In this document: positions 33,573 through 42,923 of the stretch, one piece after another | Position numbering within the stretch: the stretch's first letter is position 1 | Layout: each line of letters opens with the position of its first letter | Source of the DNA: Mycolicibacterium porcinum | Lineage (GTDB): Bacteria; Actinomycetota; Actinomycetes; Mycobacteriales; Mycobacteriaceae | Assembly: GCA_001942045.1 (NCBI GenBank) | Contig: MSTD01000046.1 | Coordinates: 1-46,392, forward strand | DNA: 46,392 nucleotides | Direction of reading: 5' to 3' | Program-made: the position numbers and the translations under genes | Notes under the pieces: model-generated | Told to the model about the DNA's origin: nothing | Seen by the model: the letters and a program-made list of their open reading frames with translations, nothing else | Database searches by the model: none

Positions 33573-35780
33573 ATGACGAGAATCAACCACCTCAACGACT
33601 TACATCTGCGGCCCGACCCCACCGACATCCAGCGCTTGCTGATCGGTCAACACCACGACCCGCACTCGGTCCTCGGTGCCCACGAATACAACGACCGGAC
33701 CGTGATCCGGGCCTATCGCCCTCACGCCGCCAAGGTCGTCGCGCTGATCGGCGGCGACCGATACCCACTGCAGCACATCGACTCCGGGCTTTTCGCCGTC
33801 TCCGTTCCGTTCACCAACCTCGCTGACTACCGCCTGGAAATCAGCTACCCCGGCGCCGACGACACTCTCTTCACCCACACCACCGCCGATGCCTACCGGT
33901 TCCTTCCCACCCTCGGCGAACTGGACCTCCATCTGTTCGCGGAAGGGCGCCACGAACGCCTGTGGGAGATCCTGGGTGCACACCCACGCAGTTTCACCAC
34001 TCCCGACGGGGTCGTCGAAGGTGTCTCTTTCGCGGTGTGGGCACCGAATGCCAAGGGCGTCAGTGTGATCGGAGACTTCAACCACTGGGACGGCAACGAG
34101 GCGCAGATGCGTGTACTCGGGTCCTCCGGGGTGTGGGAGCTGTTCTGGCCCGGGTTCCCGATCGACGGCCTGTACAAGTTCCGGGTACACGGCGCCGGTG
34201 GGGTGACCACCGATCGTGCCGACCCGATGGCGTTCGCCACCGAGGTGCCACCGCAGACCGCGTCGCGGGTCACCACCAGCTCGTACACCTGGAGCGACGG
34301 CGAGTGGATGACCCAGCGTGCCGCGCAGAACCCGGTTTTCGAACCGATGAGCACCTATGAGGTGCACCTGATGTCCTGGCGCCCGGGCCTCAGCTACCGC
34401 CAGCTGGCCACCGAGCTGACCGAATACGTTGTGGAACAGGGCTTCACCCACGTCGAACTGCTCCCGGTGGCCGAGCATCCGTTCGGCGGCTCGTGGGGCT
34501 ACCAGGTCACCTCCTACTACGCCCCGACCTCACGCCTGGGAACGCCTGACGACTTCCGGTACCTGGTGGATTCACTGCACCAGGCCGGGATAGGGGTGAT
34601 CGTCGACTGGGTCCCGGCCCACTTCCCCAAGGACGCCTGGGCACTGGGCCGGTTCGACGGCACCCCGCTCTACGAGCATTCCGACCCCCGCCGCGGCGAG
34701 CAACTCGACTGGGGCACATACGTTTTCGACTTCGGCCGCCCCGAGGTGCGCAACTTCCTGGTCGCCAACGCGTTGTACTGGCTACAGGAGTACCACGTCG
34801 ACGGCCTGCGGGTGGATGCCGTCGCCTCGATGCTCTACCTCGACTACTCCCGGCCCGAAGGTGGTTGGACGCCCAACATCCACGGCGGGCGGGAGAACCT
34901 GGAGGCGGTGCAGTTCCTGCAGGAGATGAACGCCACCGTGCACAAGGTGGCCCCGGGCATCGTCACCATCGCCGAGGAGTCGACGTCCTGGCCGGGTGTC
35001 ACCCGCCCGACCAACCTTGGCGGCCTTGGTTTCTCGATGAAATGGAACATGGGCTGGATGAACGACACCCTCGACTACGTCAGCCACGACCCGGTGCACC
35101 GCAGCTACCACCATCACGAGATGACGTTCTCGATGCTGTACGCCTTCAGCGAGAACTACGTGCTGCCGATCAGTCACGACGAGGTCGTGCACGGCAAGGG
35201 CACGCTATGGACGCGGATGCCCGGCGACGATCACGCCAAGGCCGCGGGCCTACGCAGTCTGCTCGCCTACCAGTGGGCCCACCCGGGCAAGCAACTGCTG
35301 TTCATGGGCCAGGAATTCGGCCAGCGGGCCGAATGGTCCGAGGAACGCGGGCTGGATTGGTTCCAGCTCGACGAGCAGGGCTTCTCGGGCGGTGTGCAGC
35401 GGCTGGTGCGCGATCTCAACGGGATCTACCGCCGCCACCCGGCGCTATGGAGCCGGGACACCAGCCCCGAGGGCTACTCCTGGATCGACGCGAACGACTC
35501 GGCGAACAACGTGCTGAGCTTCCTGCGGTTCGGCGCCGACGGTTCTGTGCTCGCCTGCGTGGTCAACTTCGCCGGCAGCGAGCACAGCGAGTACCGGCTC
35601 GGACTACCGCACACCGGTGAGTGGCGCGAGGTGCTCAACACCGACGCGACGATCTACAACGGTGCGGGGATCGGGAACATGGGCGCGGTGCAGGCCACCG
35701 ACGAGCCGTGGCACGGCCGCCCGGCCTCGGCCGTGATGGTCCTGCCGCCGCTGGCGATGCTGTGGTTCGAGCCCGCCTGA
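33573..35780 (+). CDS. glgB: 1,4-alpha-glucan branching enzyme
   Basis: 735 residues from ATG 33573; the frame opens earlier inside glgE. Two N-terminal CBM48-like domains (first from about 20, second from about 120 with [18 protein letters not shown]), then the GH13 barrel. The nucleophile is Asp415 ([15 protein letters not shown]) and the acid Glu468 ([15 protein letters not shown]). [11 protein letters not shown] supplies the third acidic residue. It forms alpha-1,6 branches in the glucan made by GlgE. It matches Rv1326c in position and length. The PE_PGRS gene next to it in M. tuberculosis is absent here. Confidence 0.97.
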   Translation: MTRINHLNDLHLRPDPTDIQRLLIGQHHDPHSVLGAHEYNDRTVIRAYRPHAAKVVALIGGDRYPLQHIDSGLFAVSVPFTNLADYRLEISYPGADDTLFTHTTADAYRFLPTLGELDLHLFAEGRHERLWEILGAHPRSFTTPDGVVEGVSFAVWAPNAKGVSVIGDFNHWDGNEAQMRVLGSSGVWELFWPGFPIDGLYKFRVHGAGGVTTDRADPMAFATEVPPQTASRVTTSSYTWSDGEWMTQRAAQNPVFEPMSTYEVHLMSWRPGLSYRQLATELTEYVVEQGFTHVELLPVAEHPFGGSWGYQVTSYYAPTSRLGTPDDFRYLVDSLHQAGIGVIVDWVPAHFPKDAWALGRFDGTPLYEHSDPRRGEQLDWGTYVFDFGRPEVRNFLVANALYWLQEYHVDGLRVDAVASMLYLDYSRPEGGWTPNIHGGRENLEAVQFLQEMNATVHKVAPGIVTIAEESTSWPGVTRPTNLGGLGFSMKWNMGWMNDTLDYVSHDPVHRSYHHHEMTFSMLYAFSENYVLPISHDEVVHGKGTLWTRMPGDDHAKAAGLRSLLAYQWAHPGKQLLFMGQEFGQRAEWSEERGLDWFQLDEQGFSGGVQRLVRDLNGIYRRHPALWSRDTSPEGYSWIDANDSANNVLSFLRFGADGSVLACVVNFAGSEHSEYRLGLPHTGEWREVLNTDATIYNGAGIGNMGAVQATDEPWHGRPASAVMVLPPLAMLWFEPA

Positions 35781-35799
35781 GGTTCTTCCCGCGAAGTGC

Positions 35800-36702
35800 T
35801 CAGTACAGCGCGTTGGCCAGGTTGCGCCGGCCCGCGACCACCTCGGGATCAGCCGGGTCGAACAGGTCGAACAGCTCGACGAGTCGGGTTCGCACCTTGC
35901 TCCGGTCGTCGCCTGCGGTGCGCTTGATCAGTGCGATGAGCCGATCGAAGGCCGCCGTCACGTTCTGCGCCAGGATCTCGGCGTCGGCAGCCGCCAATGC
36001 CGCGTCGATGTCGTCGGGAGCGGCGTCGGCGACGGCCACTGCGTCGGGGCGCTGCGCGCTCGCCCGTTGCAGGAACGCGATCTGCCGCACCGCGCCCTTG
36101 GCCTCGGCGTGGTTGGGCTGGGTATCGAGAATCGCCTGATAGGCCGTTGATGCGGCGGCAAAGTCGCCCTCGTCGAGCGCGGCCCTGGCCGCGGCCAACG
36201 CCGGATCGACCTGCTCGGGCTCATCTTCACCGGCACCGGAGCCGGTCAGCTTGCCCGCGGTCGCGTCGAGCAGCGAATCGACCCAGCGGCGGAGTTCATC
36301 GGCCGGCTGAGAGCCCTGGAAACTGGCGATCGGCTGCCCTCCGGCAAGCGCGACGACAGTCGGCACACCCTGGATGCCGAACATCTGAGCCACCCGCGGG
36401 GTGGTGTCGACGTTGACCAGGGCCAGAGACCATTTGCCGTTGTCGGCGGCGGCCAGACCGGCCAGGGTGTCTCCCAGCGCAGCACTGGACTCGCTGCGCG
36501 GCGACCACAGCACCACCACTACCGGCACTTGGCCCGAGCGGACCAGCACCTCGGCTTCGAAGTTCGCTTCGTTGACCTCGGTGACATTCGGGCCGCCGGC
36601 CGCGCCGGGGCTGCCACCGCCCGCCGCGGGCCGCTGCTTGAGTGCCGAGAGGTCAACCGCGCCGGCCAGCGCCGGCCCGACAGAAGGTCGTGGACGAGTC
36701 AC
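35800..36702 (-). CDS. thioredoxin-fold/TPR protein lacking active-site cysteines (Rv1324-like)
   Basis: 300 residues from GTG 36702. A Pro/Gly-rich start of about 40 residues is followed by a thioredoxin fold (about 40-150: VVVVLWSPRSESSAALG, LVNVDTTPRVAQMFGIQGVPTVVAL with the cis-proline). The usual WCGPC is WSPRSESS, so no redox activity is possible at that site. The C-terminal half (about 170-300) is a helical tetratricopeptide-like region (ALDEGDFAAASTAYQAIL). This is the CnoX/YbbN layout, a holdase co-chaperone. No signal peptide despite some family annotations as secreted. It begins 13 bases after the DUF3817 gene and is likely co-transcribed with it. Confidence 0.87.
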   Translation of the reverse strand: MTRPRPSVGPALAGAVDLSALKQRPAAGGGSPGAAGGPNVTEVNEANFEAEVLVRSGQVPVVVVLWSPRSESSAALGDTLAGLAAADNGKWSLALVNVDTTPRVAQMFGIQGVPTVVALAGGQPIASFQGSQPADELRRWVDSLLDATAGKLTGSGAGEDEPEQVDPALAAARAALDEGDFAAASTAYQAILDTQPNHAEAKGAVRQIAFLQRASAQRPDAVAVADAAPDDIDAALAAADAEILAQNVTAAFDRLIALIKRTAGDDRSKVRTRLVELFDLFDPADPEVVAGRRNLANALY

Positions 36703-36715
36703 GTCACCAAGTCTG

Positions 36716-37111
36716 TCACGTTGTTTCGGCCACGGCGTCGCCCGGTTGCGACAGCAGGGCCGAGGCGTCGGCCGGCTCCAGGCCCGAACTCAACCGGGCG
36801 GTGCGGTCGGCCCACATGACAAAGATCACACTGCCCAATGGCACGATGCTGGCCAGCAAAGCCAGGACCCAGGTTCCGATGCCCCACTTGCGGGCTAGCC
36901 CGACCAGCACCGCGGCCACCACGAAGGCGATGAAAATACCGCCGTGGATCGGGCCGAACACCTTGACACCGATCTCGGTGCGCGGACTTCCCAGGTACTT
37001 GAAGTACATCCCGATCAGCAGGCCGGCCCAGCTCACCGCCTCGGCAAGAGCGATGAGCCGGAACCAGCCGGCAACCGTACGCAGGTCGAACGAGCTCGTC
37101 ATGGCCGCCAT
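36716..37111 (-). CDS. DUF3817 membrane protein
   Basis: 131 residues from ATG 37111 (ATG 37102 is possible). Three membrane segments: VAGWFRLIALAEAVSWAGLL, IHGGIFIAFVVAAVLVGLA and WVLALLASIVPLGSVIFVMW, with the family's FGPIHGG turn. It belongs to the same family as the gene at 12580-12942 but is not a close copy. The C-terminal 30 residues are acidic and disordered. It lies upstream of the thioredoxin-fold gene on the same strand. Function unknown. Confidence 0.85.
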   Translation of the reverse strand: MAAMTSSFDLRTVAGWFRLIALAEAVSWAGLLIGMYFKYLGSPRTEIGVKVFGPIHGGIFIAFVVAAVLVGLARKWGIGTWVLALLASIVPLGSVIFVMWADRTARLSSGLEPADASALLSQPGDAVAETT

Positions 37112-37171
37112 TGTGCCTGAGCGAGCGGCCAGCTACTACACACCGTCGTATTGACGGTCAGCCGATAGCTG

Positions 37172-38362
37172 TCAGCGACGCAGGATCAGCGCATCGCCCT
37201 GGCCACCGGCACCACAGAGCGCGGCAACCGCGTAGCCGGACCCCTTGCGGGCCAGCTCCAGCGCGGCGTGCAGCGTGATGCGGGCACCCGACATCCCGAT
37301 CGGGTGGCCGATCGCGATCGCACCGCCGTTGACGTTCACCTTTGCCGGGTCGACACCCAGTTCCTTGGTCGAGGCCAGCGACACCGCGGCGAACGCCTCG
37401 TTGATCTCGAGGATGTCGAGCTGGTCGACGCTGATGCCCTCGCGCTCGACGGCCTTCTTGATGGCGTTGGCCGGCTGGCTCTGCAGCGTCGAATCCGGCC
37501 CGGCCACCACACCGTGCGCACCGATCTCACACAGCCAGTCCAGGCCCAGCTCCTGCGCCTTGGCCTTGCTCATCACCACGACCGCGGCCGCACCGTCGGA
37601 AATCTGCGACGACGAACCGGCGGTGATGGTGCCGTCCTTGCGGAAGGCCGGACGCAGGCCACCGAGCGATTCGGCGGTGGTGTTGGCCCGGATGCCCTCG
37701 TCCTCGGCGAACTCGATCGGGTCACCCTTGCGCTGCGGGATCGACACCGGCACCACCTCATCGGCGTAGACACCGTCTTTCCACGCGGCAGCAGCCTTCT
37801 GGTGCGACTGGGCAGCGAACTCGTCCTGCTCGGCGCGGGTGAACTTGTCGGTCTCATTGCGCTGCTCGGTGAGTGCGCCCATCGGCTGGTCGGTGAACAC
37901 GTCGTGCAGACCGTCGTAGGCCAGGTGGTCCAGCACGGTCACGTCGCCGTACTTGTAGCCCTCACGGCTCTTGGGCAGCAGGTGCGGGGCCTGGCTCATC
38001 GACTCCTGACCACCGGCGACCACGACCTCGAACTCACCGGCCCGGATGAGCTGGTCGGCCAGGGCGATCGCGTCGATGCCCGACAGGCACATCTTGTTGA
38101 TGCTCAACGCGGGCACGTCCCAGGGGATGCCGGCCCCCACAGCGGACTGGCGAGCAGGCATCTGCCCGGCGCCGGCGGTCAACACCTGGCCCATGATCAC
38201 GTAGTCCACCAGCGAAGCATCGACCTTCGCCTTCTCCAAGGCGCCGCGGATCGCGATCGCGCCCAGGTCACTGCCGGAAAAATCCTTCAGCGAGCCCATC
38301 AATTTACCCACCGGAGTACGCGCTCCAGCAACGATCACCGACGTGCGAGATTCCGCAGTCAT
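37172..38362 (-). CDS. fadA4: acetyl-CoA acetyltransferase (thiolase)
   Basis: 396 residues. The catalytic triad is visible: Cys in [11 protein letters not shown], His in [12 protein letters not shown], and the second Cys in [14 protein letters not shown] at the C terminus. [15 protein letters not shown] at the start is the usual first motif. It interconverts two acetyl-CoA with acetoacetyl-CoA, or acts in the last step of short-chain beta-oxidation. It corresponds to Rv1323. It is divergent from the methylmalonyl-CoA epimerase gene with an 83-base spacer containing GTTACCGTTACG repeats that could hold a shared regulator site. Confidence 0.95.
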   Translation of the reverse strand: MTAESRTSVIVAGARTPVGKLMGSLKDFSGSDLGAIAIRGALEKAKVDASLVDYVIMGQVLTAGAGQMPARQSAVGAGIPWDVPALSINKMCLSGIDAIALADQLIRAGEFEVVVAGGQESMSQAPHLLPKSREGYKYGDVTVLDHLAYDGLHDVFTDQPMGALTEQRNETDKFTRAEQDEFAAQSHQKAAAAWKDGVYADEVVPVSIPQRKGDPIEFAEDEGIRANTTAESLGGLRPAFRKDGTITAGSSSQISDGAAAVVVMSKAKAQELGLDWLCEIGAHGVVAGPDSTLQSQPANAIKKAVEREGISVDQLDILEINEAFAAVSLASTKELGVDPAKVNVNGGAIAIGHPIGMSGARITLHAALELARKGSGYAVAALCGAGGQGDALILRR

Positions 38363-38445
38363 TTCCTACCTCCAAGGCCTGGTTCCAAGAGCTGTGTGGG
38401 CGATCACACATACGCAAACGTTCAGGTAGAGGTTACCGTTACGTT

Positions 38446-38919
38446 ATGACCGCCGATCAGGTTGATGCCCGTCCCGCCCTCGCCTCCGCGCTGGTGACGG
38501 CGATCGATCACGTCGGTATCGCCGTCCCTGATCTGGATGCCGCGGCCAAGTGGTACCACGACAACCTCGGCATGATCGTCCTCCACGAGGAGATCAACGA
38601 GGAGCAGGGTGTGCGCGAGGCGATGCTCTCGGTGCGCGGCGCCCCCAAGGGCAGCGCACAGATCCAGCTCCTGGCCCCGCTCAACGAGAAGTCGACCATC
38701 GCCAAGTTCATCGATCGCAGCGGCCCCGGCCTGCAGCAGCTGGCCTACCGGACCAGTGACATCGACGCACTGAGTGAGCGGCTGCGCGGCCAGGGTGTCC
38801 GGCTGCTCTACGAGGCCCCCCGCAAGGGCACGGCGAACTCCCGCATCAACTTCATCCACCCGAAGGATGCCGGCGGCGTGCTGATCGAGTTGGTCGAGCC
38901 TGCCTCCGACGAGCACTGA
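38446..38919 (+). CDS. mce: methylmalonyl-CoA epimerase
   Basis: 157 residues, two vicinal-oxygen-chelate (glyoxalase-like) modules. TAIDHVGIAVPDLDAAAKWY has the first metal histidine, GLQQLAYRTSDIDALSERL the second, and HPKDAGGVLIELVEPA the final glutamate. It converts (S)- to (R)-methylmalonyl-CoA for the mutase, linking propionyl-CoA from odd-chain lipid or cholesterol to succinyl-CoA. It matches Rv1322A. GAGG lies about 11 bases before ATG 38446. It converges on the small zinc-ribbon gene, nine bases from its stop. Confidence 0.94.
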   Translation: MTADQVDARPALASALVTAIDHVGIAVPDLDAAAKWYHDNLGMIVLHEEINEEQGVREAMLSVRGAPKGSAQIQLLAPLNEKSTIAKFIDRSGPGLQQLAYRTSDIDALSERLRGQGVRLLYEAPRKGTANSRINFIHPKDAGGVLIELVEPASDEH

Positions 38920-38928
38920 CTCAGAGCA

Positions 38929-39210
38929 CTAAGACCACTTTCTCGTCGGACCACGATTGGCCCGATTTGCCCAGCAGGCGGTGTGCCAGTGCCTGCGGTC
39001 ATCGACATCGCCGACGTCGAGCGGCAGCACTACCACGTGTGCGGTGGCCACCCGAATCTCGTGATCGCAGCCCGGGCATCGGTACACCTTCACCGCCCGC
39101 GACGCGGCGATCGCACGCACCTCGTAGTCATAGCCGTCGGGCCCCGTCTCGACGCGACGTGCCGGCGGCAACGGCGCCAGCCGGCGGTGTTCACGGGGCC
39201 GACGACGCAT
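38929..39210 (-). CDS. small zinc-ribbon-like protein (Rv1322-like)
   Basis: 93 residues from ATG 39210. It overlaps the nucS stop by one base (TGATG), so it is translated with nucS; a start 63 bases further up would lie inside nucS and is rejected. A basic, Pro/Arg-rich start ([16 protein letters not shown]) is followed by KVYRCPGCDHEIRVATAHVV and, 20 residues on, DRRHWHTACW. The CxxC plus HxxxC pattern suggests one zinc site, similar to HNH or zinc-ribbon cores. The constant pairing with nucS in actinobacteria suggests a role in mismatch repair or nucleic-acid handling, but no function has been shown that I know of. Confidence 0.8.
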   Translation of the reverse strand: MRRRPREHRRLAPLPPARRVETGPDGYDYEVRAIAASRAVKVYRCPGCDHEIRVATAHVVVLPLDVGDVDDRRHWHTACWANRANRGPTRKWS

Positions 39211-39881
39211 CAGAACAGCCGGTATTCGTCGCTGTCCATGCCTCGCATCTGATCGTAATCCAAAGTGACACAACGGATTCCACGGTCAGTAGCCAGCGTG
39301 CGGGCCTGCGGTTTGATCTGCTGCGCGGCGAAGACGCCGGCCACCGGAGCCAGCACGGTGTCGCGGTTGAGCAGCTCCAGGTAGCGGGTCAGCTGTTCCA
39401 CGCCGTCGATCTCGCCGCGGCGCTTGATCTCCACGGCCACCGACCGGCCCAGCTCGTCACGGCACATCAGGTCCACCGGACCGATCGCCGTCGGGTACTC
39501 CCGACGAACGAGGGTGTAGCCCTCACCGAGAAGTTCCACATGCTCGGCCAGCAGGACCTGCAGGTGCGCCTCCACCCCGTCCTTCACCAGACCGGGGTCG
39601 ACCCCGAGCTCATGGGTCGAGTCGTGCTCGACGTCCTCGACGGTAATGCGCAGCTGCTCGCCGGCCTTGTTCTCGACCACCCACACCGGCACGCCGTCGT
39701 TGGCGTCCTCGGTGAGCCAGCACGGCGGACTCATCCAGTTCAGCGGCTTGTAGGCGCGATCGTCGGCATGGACACTGACCGAACCGTCGGACTTGAACAA
39801 CAACAGCCGGCGGGCTGATGGGAGGTGGGCGGTCAGCCGCCCGACGTAGTCGACGGTGCACTGGGCAATCACGAGGCGCAC
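39210..39881 (-). CDS. nucS: mismatch endonuclease NucS (EndoMS)
   Basis: 223 residues from GTG 39881 ([16 protein letters not shown], the M. tuberculosis Rv1321 start); the frame extends 81 bases more. N-terminal dimerisation/DNA-binding half with [13 protein letters not shown]. The C-terminal nuclease has the restriction-type D...ExK signature in [10 protein letters not shown] and [13 protein letters not shown]. It cuts both strands at G-T, G-G and T-T mismatches, replacing MutS/MutL in actinobacteria. The clamp-binding tail DEYRLF is retained at the C terminus. Its upstream region now abuts a tnpB gene. Confidence 0.96.
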   Translation of the reverse strand: MRLVIAQCTVDYVGRLTAHLPSARRLLLFKSDGSVSVHADDRAYKPLNWMSPPCWLTEDANDGVPVWVVENKAGEQLRITVEDVEHDSTHELGVDPGLVKDGVEAHLQVLLAEHVELLGEGYTLVRREYPTAIGPVDLMCRDELGRSVAVEIKRRGEIDGVEQLTRYLELLNRDTVLAPVAGVFAAQQIKPQARTLATDRGIRCVTLDYDQMRGMDSDEYRLF

Positions 39882-39961
39882 CCGATCCACCTTAAGGGCA
39901 TGGCGAACGAACGAACCGATGCGCCACTGCATGCCTGCCCAACTCGTCGGTCGTGAGTGCA

Positions 39962-41311
39962 ATGCTCACCGCTGAGATGACCCGGCATACCACGTTCCGA
40001 TTCTGTCTGGACCCCACGGTTGAGCAGCACAGCCTGTTGTCCAGACATGCCGGTGCATCGCGATTCGCGTTCAACCAGTGCCTGCGCATCGTCAAAACCG
40101 CACTCACCCAACGCGACGCCGGCCGTGACACCGAGGTGCCGTGGACCGGTTTCGATCTGATCAACGCCTTCAATGCGTGGAAGCGGTCCGAGGAAGCCGG
40201 ACGGATCTTCGCTGTTGGTAACGATGGCGTCGTCACCGCGCTGGTGACCGGACTGCCGTGGCGGACCGAGGTGCGTCAACAGGTCTTCGAAGAAGCAGCT
40301 GTCGACCTGGGTAAGGGACTGAAGGCTTGGTCGGATTCGCAATCTGGTCAGCGCAGGGGTAACCGCATTGGCTTTCCACAGTTCAAAAAGAAGACCAATA
40401 CGGTGCCGTCGTTTCGGCTACGAAACAACCGCCCCAACGGCCAGCTGCCGCCAATCCGAGTCGGAGAGTGCAATCGGCCACGCTCCATCACTCTGCCTGG
40501 TATCGGGCAGATCGGAGTGTTCGACGACACCCGCCGGTTGAGACGCATGCTCACCAACAACCGAGCCAAGATTCGGTTCGCGACCCGCACACGTCGGCGC
40601 GGCCGCTGGTGGGTGTCTCTGAACGCGGAGGCAGTCGACCTGCACCCCGGTCGCCACCATCCGTCGCGAGATCCGGCCGACGACACAGGCTGGGTCGGCC
40701 TCGACCGGGGATTGTCGGCGTTTGTGGTCGCCGCCACTGCAGACGGCAAAGAGGTGGCTCGCATTACCGCAGCCCCTAAAGCGCTGGCCAAAGGGATGGT
40801 CAAGCAACGGCGGCTCGCAAAGTCGTTGTCACGCAAGCAGAAAGGATCACGAAACCGCAAGGACGGCGCAACCAAACTGGGCCGACATCACCACCACGTC
40901 GCCAACGTCCGACGCCATTTCCTTCACGATGTCACCAACGCGCTGGTCAAGGCTCACGACCGGCTCGTCATCGAGGACTTGAGCGTGACAGGCATGATGG
41001 CCAACCATCGACTTGCTAGCGCCATAGCCGATGCGAGCTGGACCGAGTTCGCCAGGCTGTTGAAGTACAAGCAAGCTTGGCGTAGCGGCGACATTGTGCA
41101 GGCCGATCGATGGTATCCATCGACTAAACGCTGCTCGGCTTGCACGGCTGTAAACGCGACGATGACATTAGCCGATCGAGTGTTCACCTGCGGTTGCGGA
41201 TATGTCGCCGACCGCGACACCAATGCCGCCGTGAACCTCGCCCTGTGGGGGGACGCCCGAGAAGGGCGGTGTCGAACATTCTCCAGAGTTGTTCGACACG
41301 CTTTAGGCTGA
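39962..41311 (+). mobile_element. tnpB: stand-alone TnpB (IS200/IS605 or IS607-type RNA-guided nuclease)
   Basis: 449 residues from ATG 39962; GTG 39953 and ATG 39977 are alternatives. N-terminal OrfB helix-turn-helix region (TTFRFCLDPTVEQHSLL, FAFNQCL). RuvC-like residues are complete: Asp248 in VGLDRGLSAF, Glu338 in LVIEDLSVTGMM, and Asp417/Asp419 in VADRDTNAAVNLA. The zinc ribbon is CSAC...CGC. So the nuclease is probably active. There is no tnpA transposase on either side. It lies in the gap between divergent nucS and an adenylate cyclase gene, and its stop is only seven bases before the cyclase ATG. A 9-bp hairpin sits at its 3' end. It could be domesticated or moved by a TnpA elsewhere. 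Confidence 0.92.
41269..41299 (+). ncRNA. hairpin at the tnpB 3' end, candidate right-end/omega-RNA element
   Basis: GTGTCGAAC (41269-41277) and its exact complement GTTCGACAC (41291-41299) enclose a 13-base loop, within the last 15 codons of tnpB. TnpB guide RNAs (omega/reRNA) are made from the tnpB 3' end plus the element's right end, and the guide is the sequence just beyond. The true RNA limits cannot be set here. If the element ends near the tnpB stop, the guide would be read from the first codons of the cyclase gene. Confidence 0.45.
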
Positions 41312-41318
41312 CGCCACA

Positions 41319-42923
41319 ATGAACTCCGACAAATCGCTGGCACGACGGCTGGGCCGCGTCCTTGAGGGTGTCACCCGCCAGAACAGCCGGATCCCGAGCA
41401 CCCCGGAATACGGATCGTGGGTGCTGGGCCGGGTATCGGAGAGCCAGCAACGGCGCAGGGTGCGGATCCAGGTGATCCTCACGACGTTCGTGATCCTCGC
41501 GAACCTGCTCGGTATCGGCATCTCGATGATCATCGTCACGCTGTTGTTCCCGTCTCCGGCCGTGTTCGATCCGCAGGTCCGTTGGATCACCTTCATCGTG
41601 GCCCCCATCTACATGGCCGCGGCGCTGATCGTCGGGGTGTTCTGGGCGACGACCCGGGTGATCGACAACGTGCGCTGGGCGATCGAGGAGCGCCCACCCA
41701 CCGTCGCGGACCAGCGCAACACGTTCTTCGCCCCGTTCCGGCTCACCCGCGTACTGCTCGTCCTCTGGGGGCTCGGAGCCGCCTTGCTGACAACGCTCTA
41801 CGGGATGGTGAATACCAACTACATTCCGAAGTTCCTACTGGGCATCACTTTTCCCGGCATCGTGGTGTCGGTGAGCTGTCACCTGTTCACCGAGTTCGCC
41901 CTGCGGCCGGTCGCCGCCCAGGCGCTGGAGGCGGGCCCACCGCCGGTCCGGCTGGCCCCGGGCATCATGGGCCGCACCATGGTGGTGTGGGCGCTGAGCT
42001 CGGGTGTCCCGATTCTGGGCATCATGCTGGCGGCCATGTTCGCCGTGACGCTCAACAACCTCACGCCGATCCAATTCGCCTACGCTGTCATCGGTCTCGG
42101 CTCGTTCGCGTTGATCTTCGGATTCCTGCTGATGTGGATTCTGTCCTGGCTCACCGCTACTCCGATCCGGGTCGTGCGCGCGGCCCTCAACCGCGTCGAA
42201 CAGGGTGATCTGGACACCAACCTGGTGGTGTTCGACGGCACCGAACTAGGCCAGCTGCAGCGAGGTTTCAACTCGATGGTGCACGGCCTGCGCGAGCGCG
42301 AGCGGGTTCGCGATCTGTTCGGCCGCCACGTCGGCCGCGAGGTCGCCGCGCTGGCCGAACAGGAGAAGCCCGTCCTGGGCGGCGAGGAGCGCCACGCCGC
42401 AGTGATTTTCGTCGACGTGATCGGCTCGACGCAATTGGTCACCACGCGGCCCGCAGTCGAAGTGGTCGATCTGCTCAATCGATTTTTCGCTGTCATCGTC
42501 GACGAGGTCGACAATCACCGCGGCCTGGTCAACAAGTTCGAAGGCGACGCGATACTCGCGGTGTTCGGCGCGCCGGTCTCGTTGCCCAACGCCGAAGACG
42601 AGGCGCTCGGCGCCGCCCGGGCGATCGCGCGCCGGCTGCGGACCGAGGTACCCGAGCTTGAGGCAGGCATCGGGGTGGCAGCCGGACAGGTGGTGGCCGG
42701 AAACGTCGGTGCCAAACAGCGCTTCGAGTACACCGTGATCGGGGAGCCGGTCAACGAGGCGGCGCGGTTGTGCGACTTCTCCAAGCAGGTGCCCGGGCAC
42801 CTGGTGGCGTCATCGGACACGATCGCCAACGCTTCCGAAACCGAGAGGGCCCGTTGGTCACTGGGCGAATCGGTGACCCTGCGCGGTCTGGGCGAGCCGA
42901 CCCGCGTAGCCGTGCCGGTCTAG
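41319..42923 (+). CDS. membrane adenylate cyclase, class III (Rv1318c-Rv1320c type)
   Basis: 534 residues. Six membrane segments in the first 265 residues (e.g. VILTTFVILANLLGIGISMI, FLLGITFPGIVVSVSCHLF, FALIFGFLLMWILSWL), then a HAMP linker (TPIRVVRAALNRVEQGDL) and the cyclase domain (about 355-534). Metal Asp in VIFVDVIGSTQL, second metal/substrate segment NKFEGDAILAVFGAP, and EYTVIGEPVNEAARL contain the usual residues. It makes cAMP at the membrane. M. tuberculosis has three tandem copies, one is seen here. An Rv1339-type phosphodiesterase in the window may oppose it. Any upstream promoter must lie within or before tnpB, because only seven bases separate them. Confidence 0.93.
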   Translation: MNSDKSLARRLGRVLEGVTRQNSRIPSTPEYGSWVLGRVSESQQRRRVRIQVILTTFVILANLLGIGISMIIVTLLFPSPAVFDPQVRWITFIVAPIYMAAALIVGVFWATTRVIDNVRWAIEERPPTVADQRNTFFAPFRLTRVLLVLWGLGAALLTTLYGMVNTNYIPKFLLGITFPGIVVSVSCHLFTEFALRPVAAQALEAGPPPVRLAPGIMGRTMVVWALSSGVPILGIMLAAMFAVTLNNLTPIQFAYAVIGLGSFALIFGFLLMWILSWLTATPIRVVRAALNRVEQGDLDTNLVVFDGTELGQLQRGFNSMVHGLRERERVRDLFGRHVGREVAALAEQEKPVLGGEERHAAVIFVDVIGSTQLVTTRPAVEVVDLLNRFFAVIVDEVDNHRGLVNKFEGDAILAVFGAPVSLPNAEDEALGAARAIARRLRTEVPELEAGIGVAAGQVVAGNVGAKQRFEYTVIGEPVNEAARLCDFSKQVPGHLVASSDTIANASETERARWSLGESVTLRGLGEPTRVAVPV

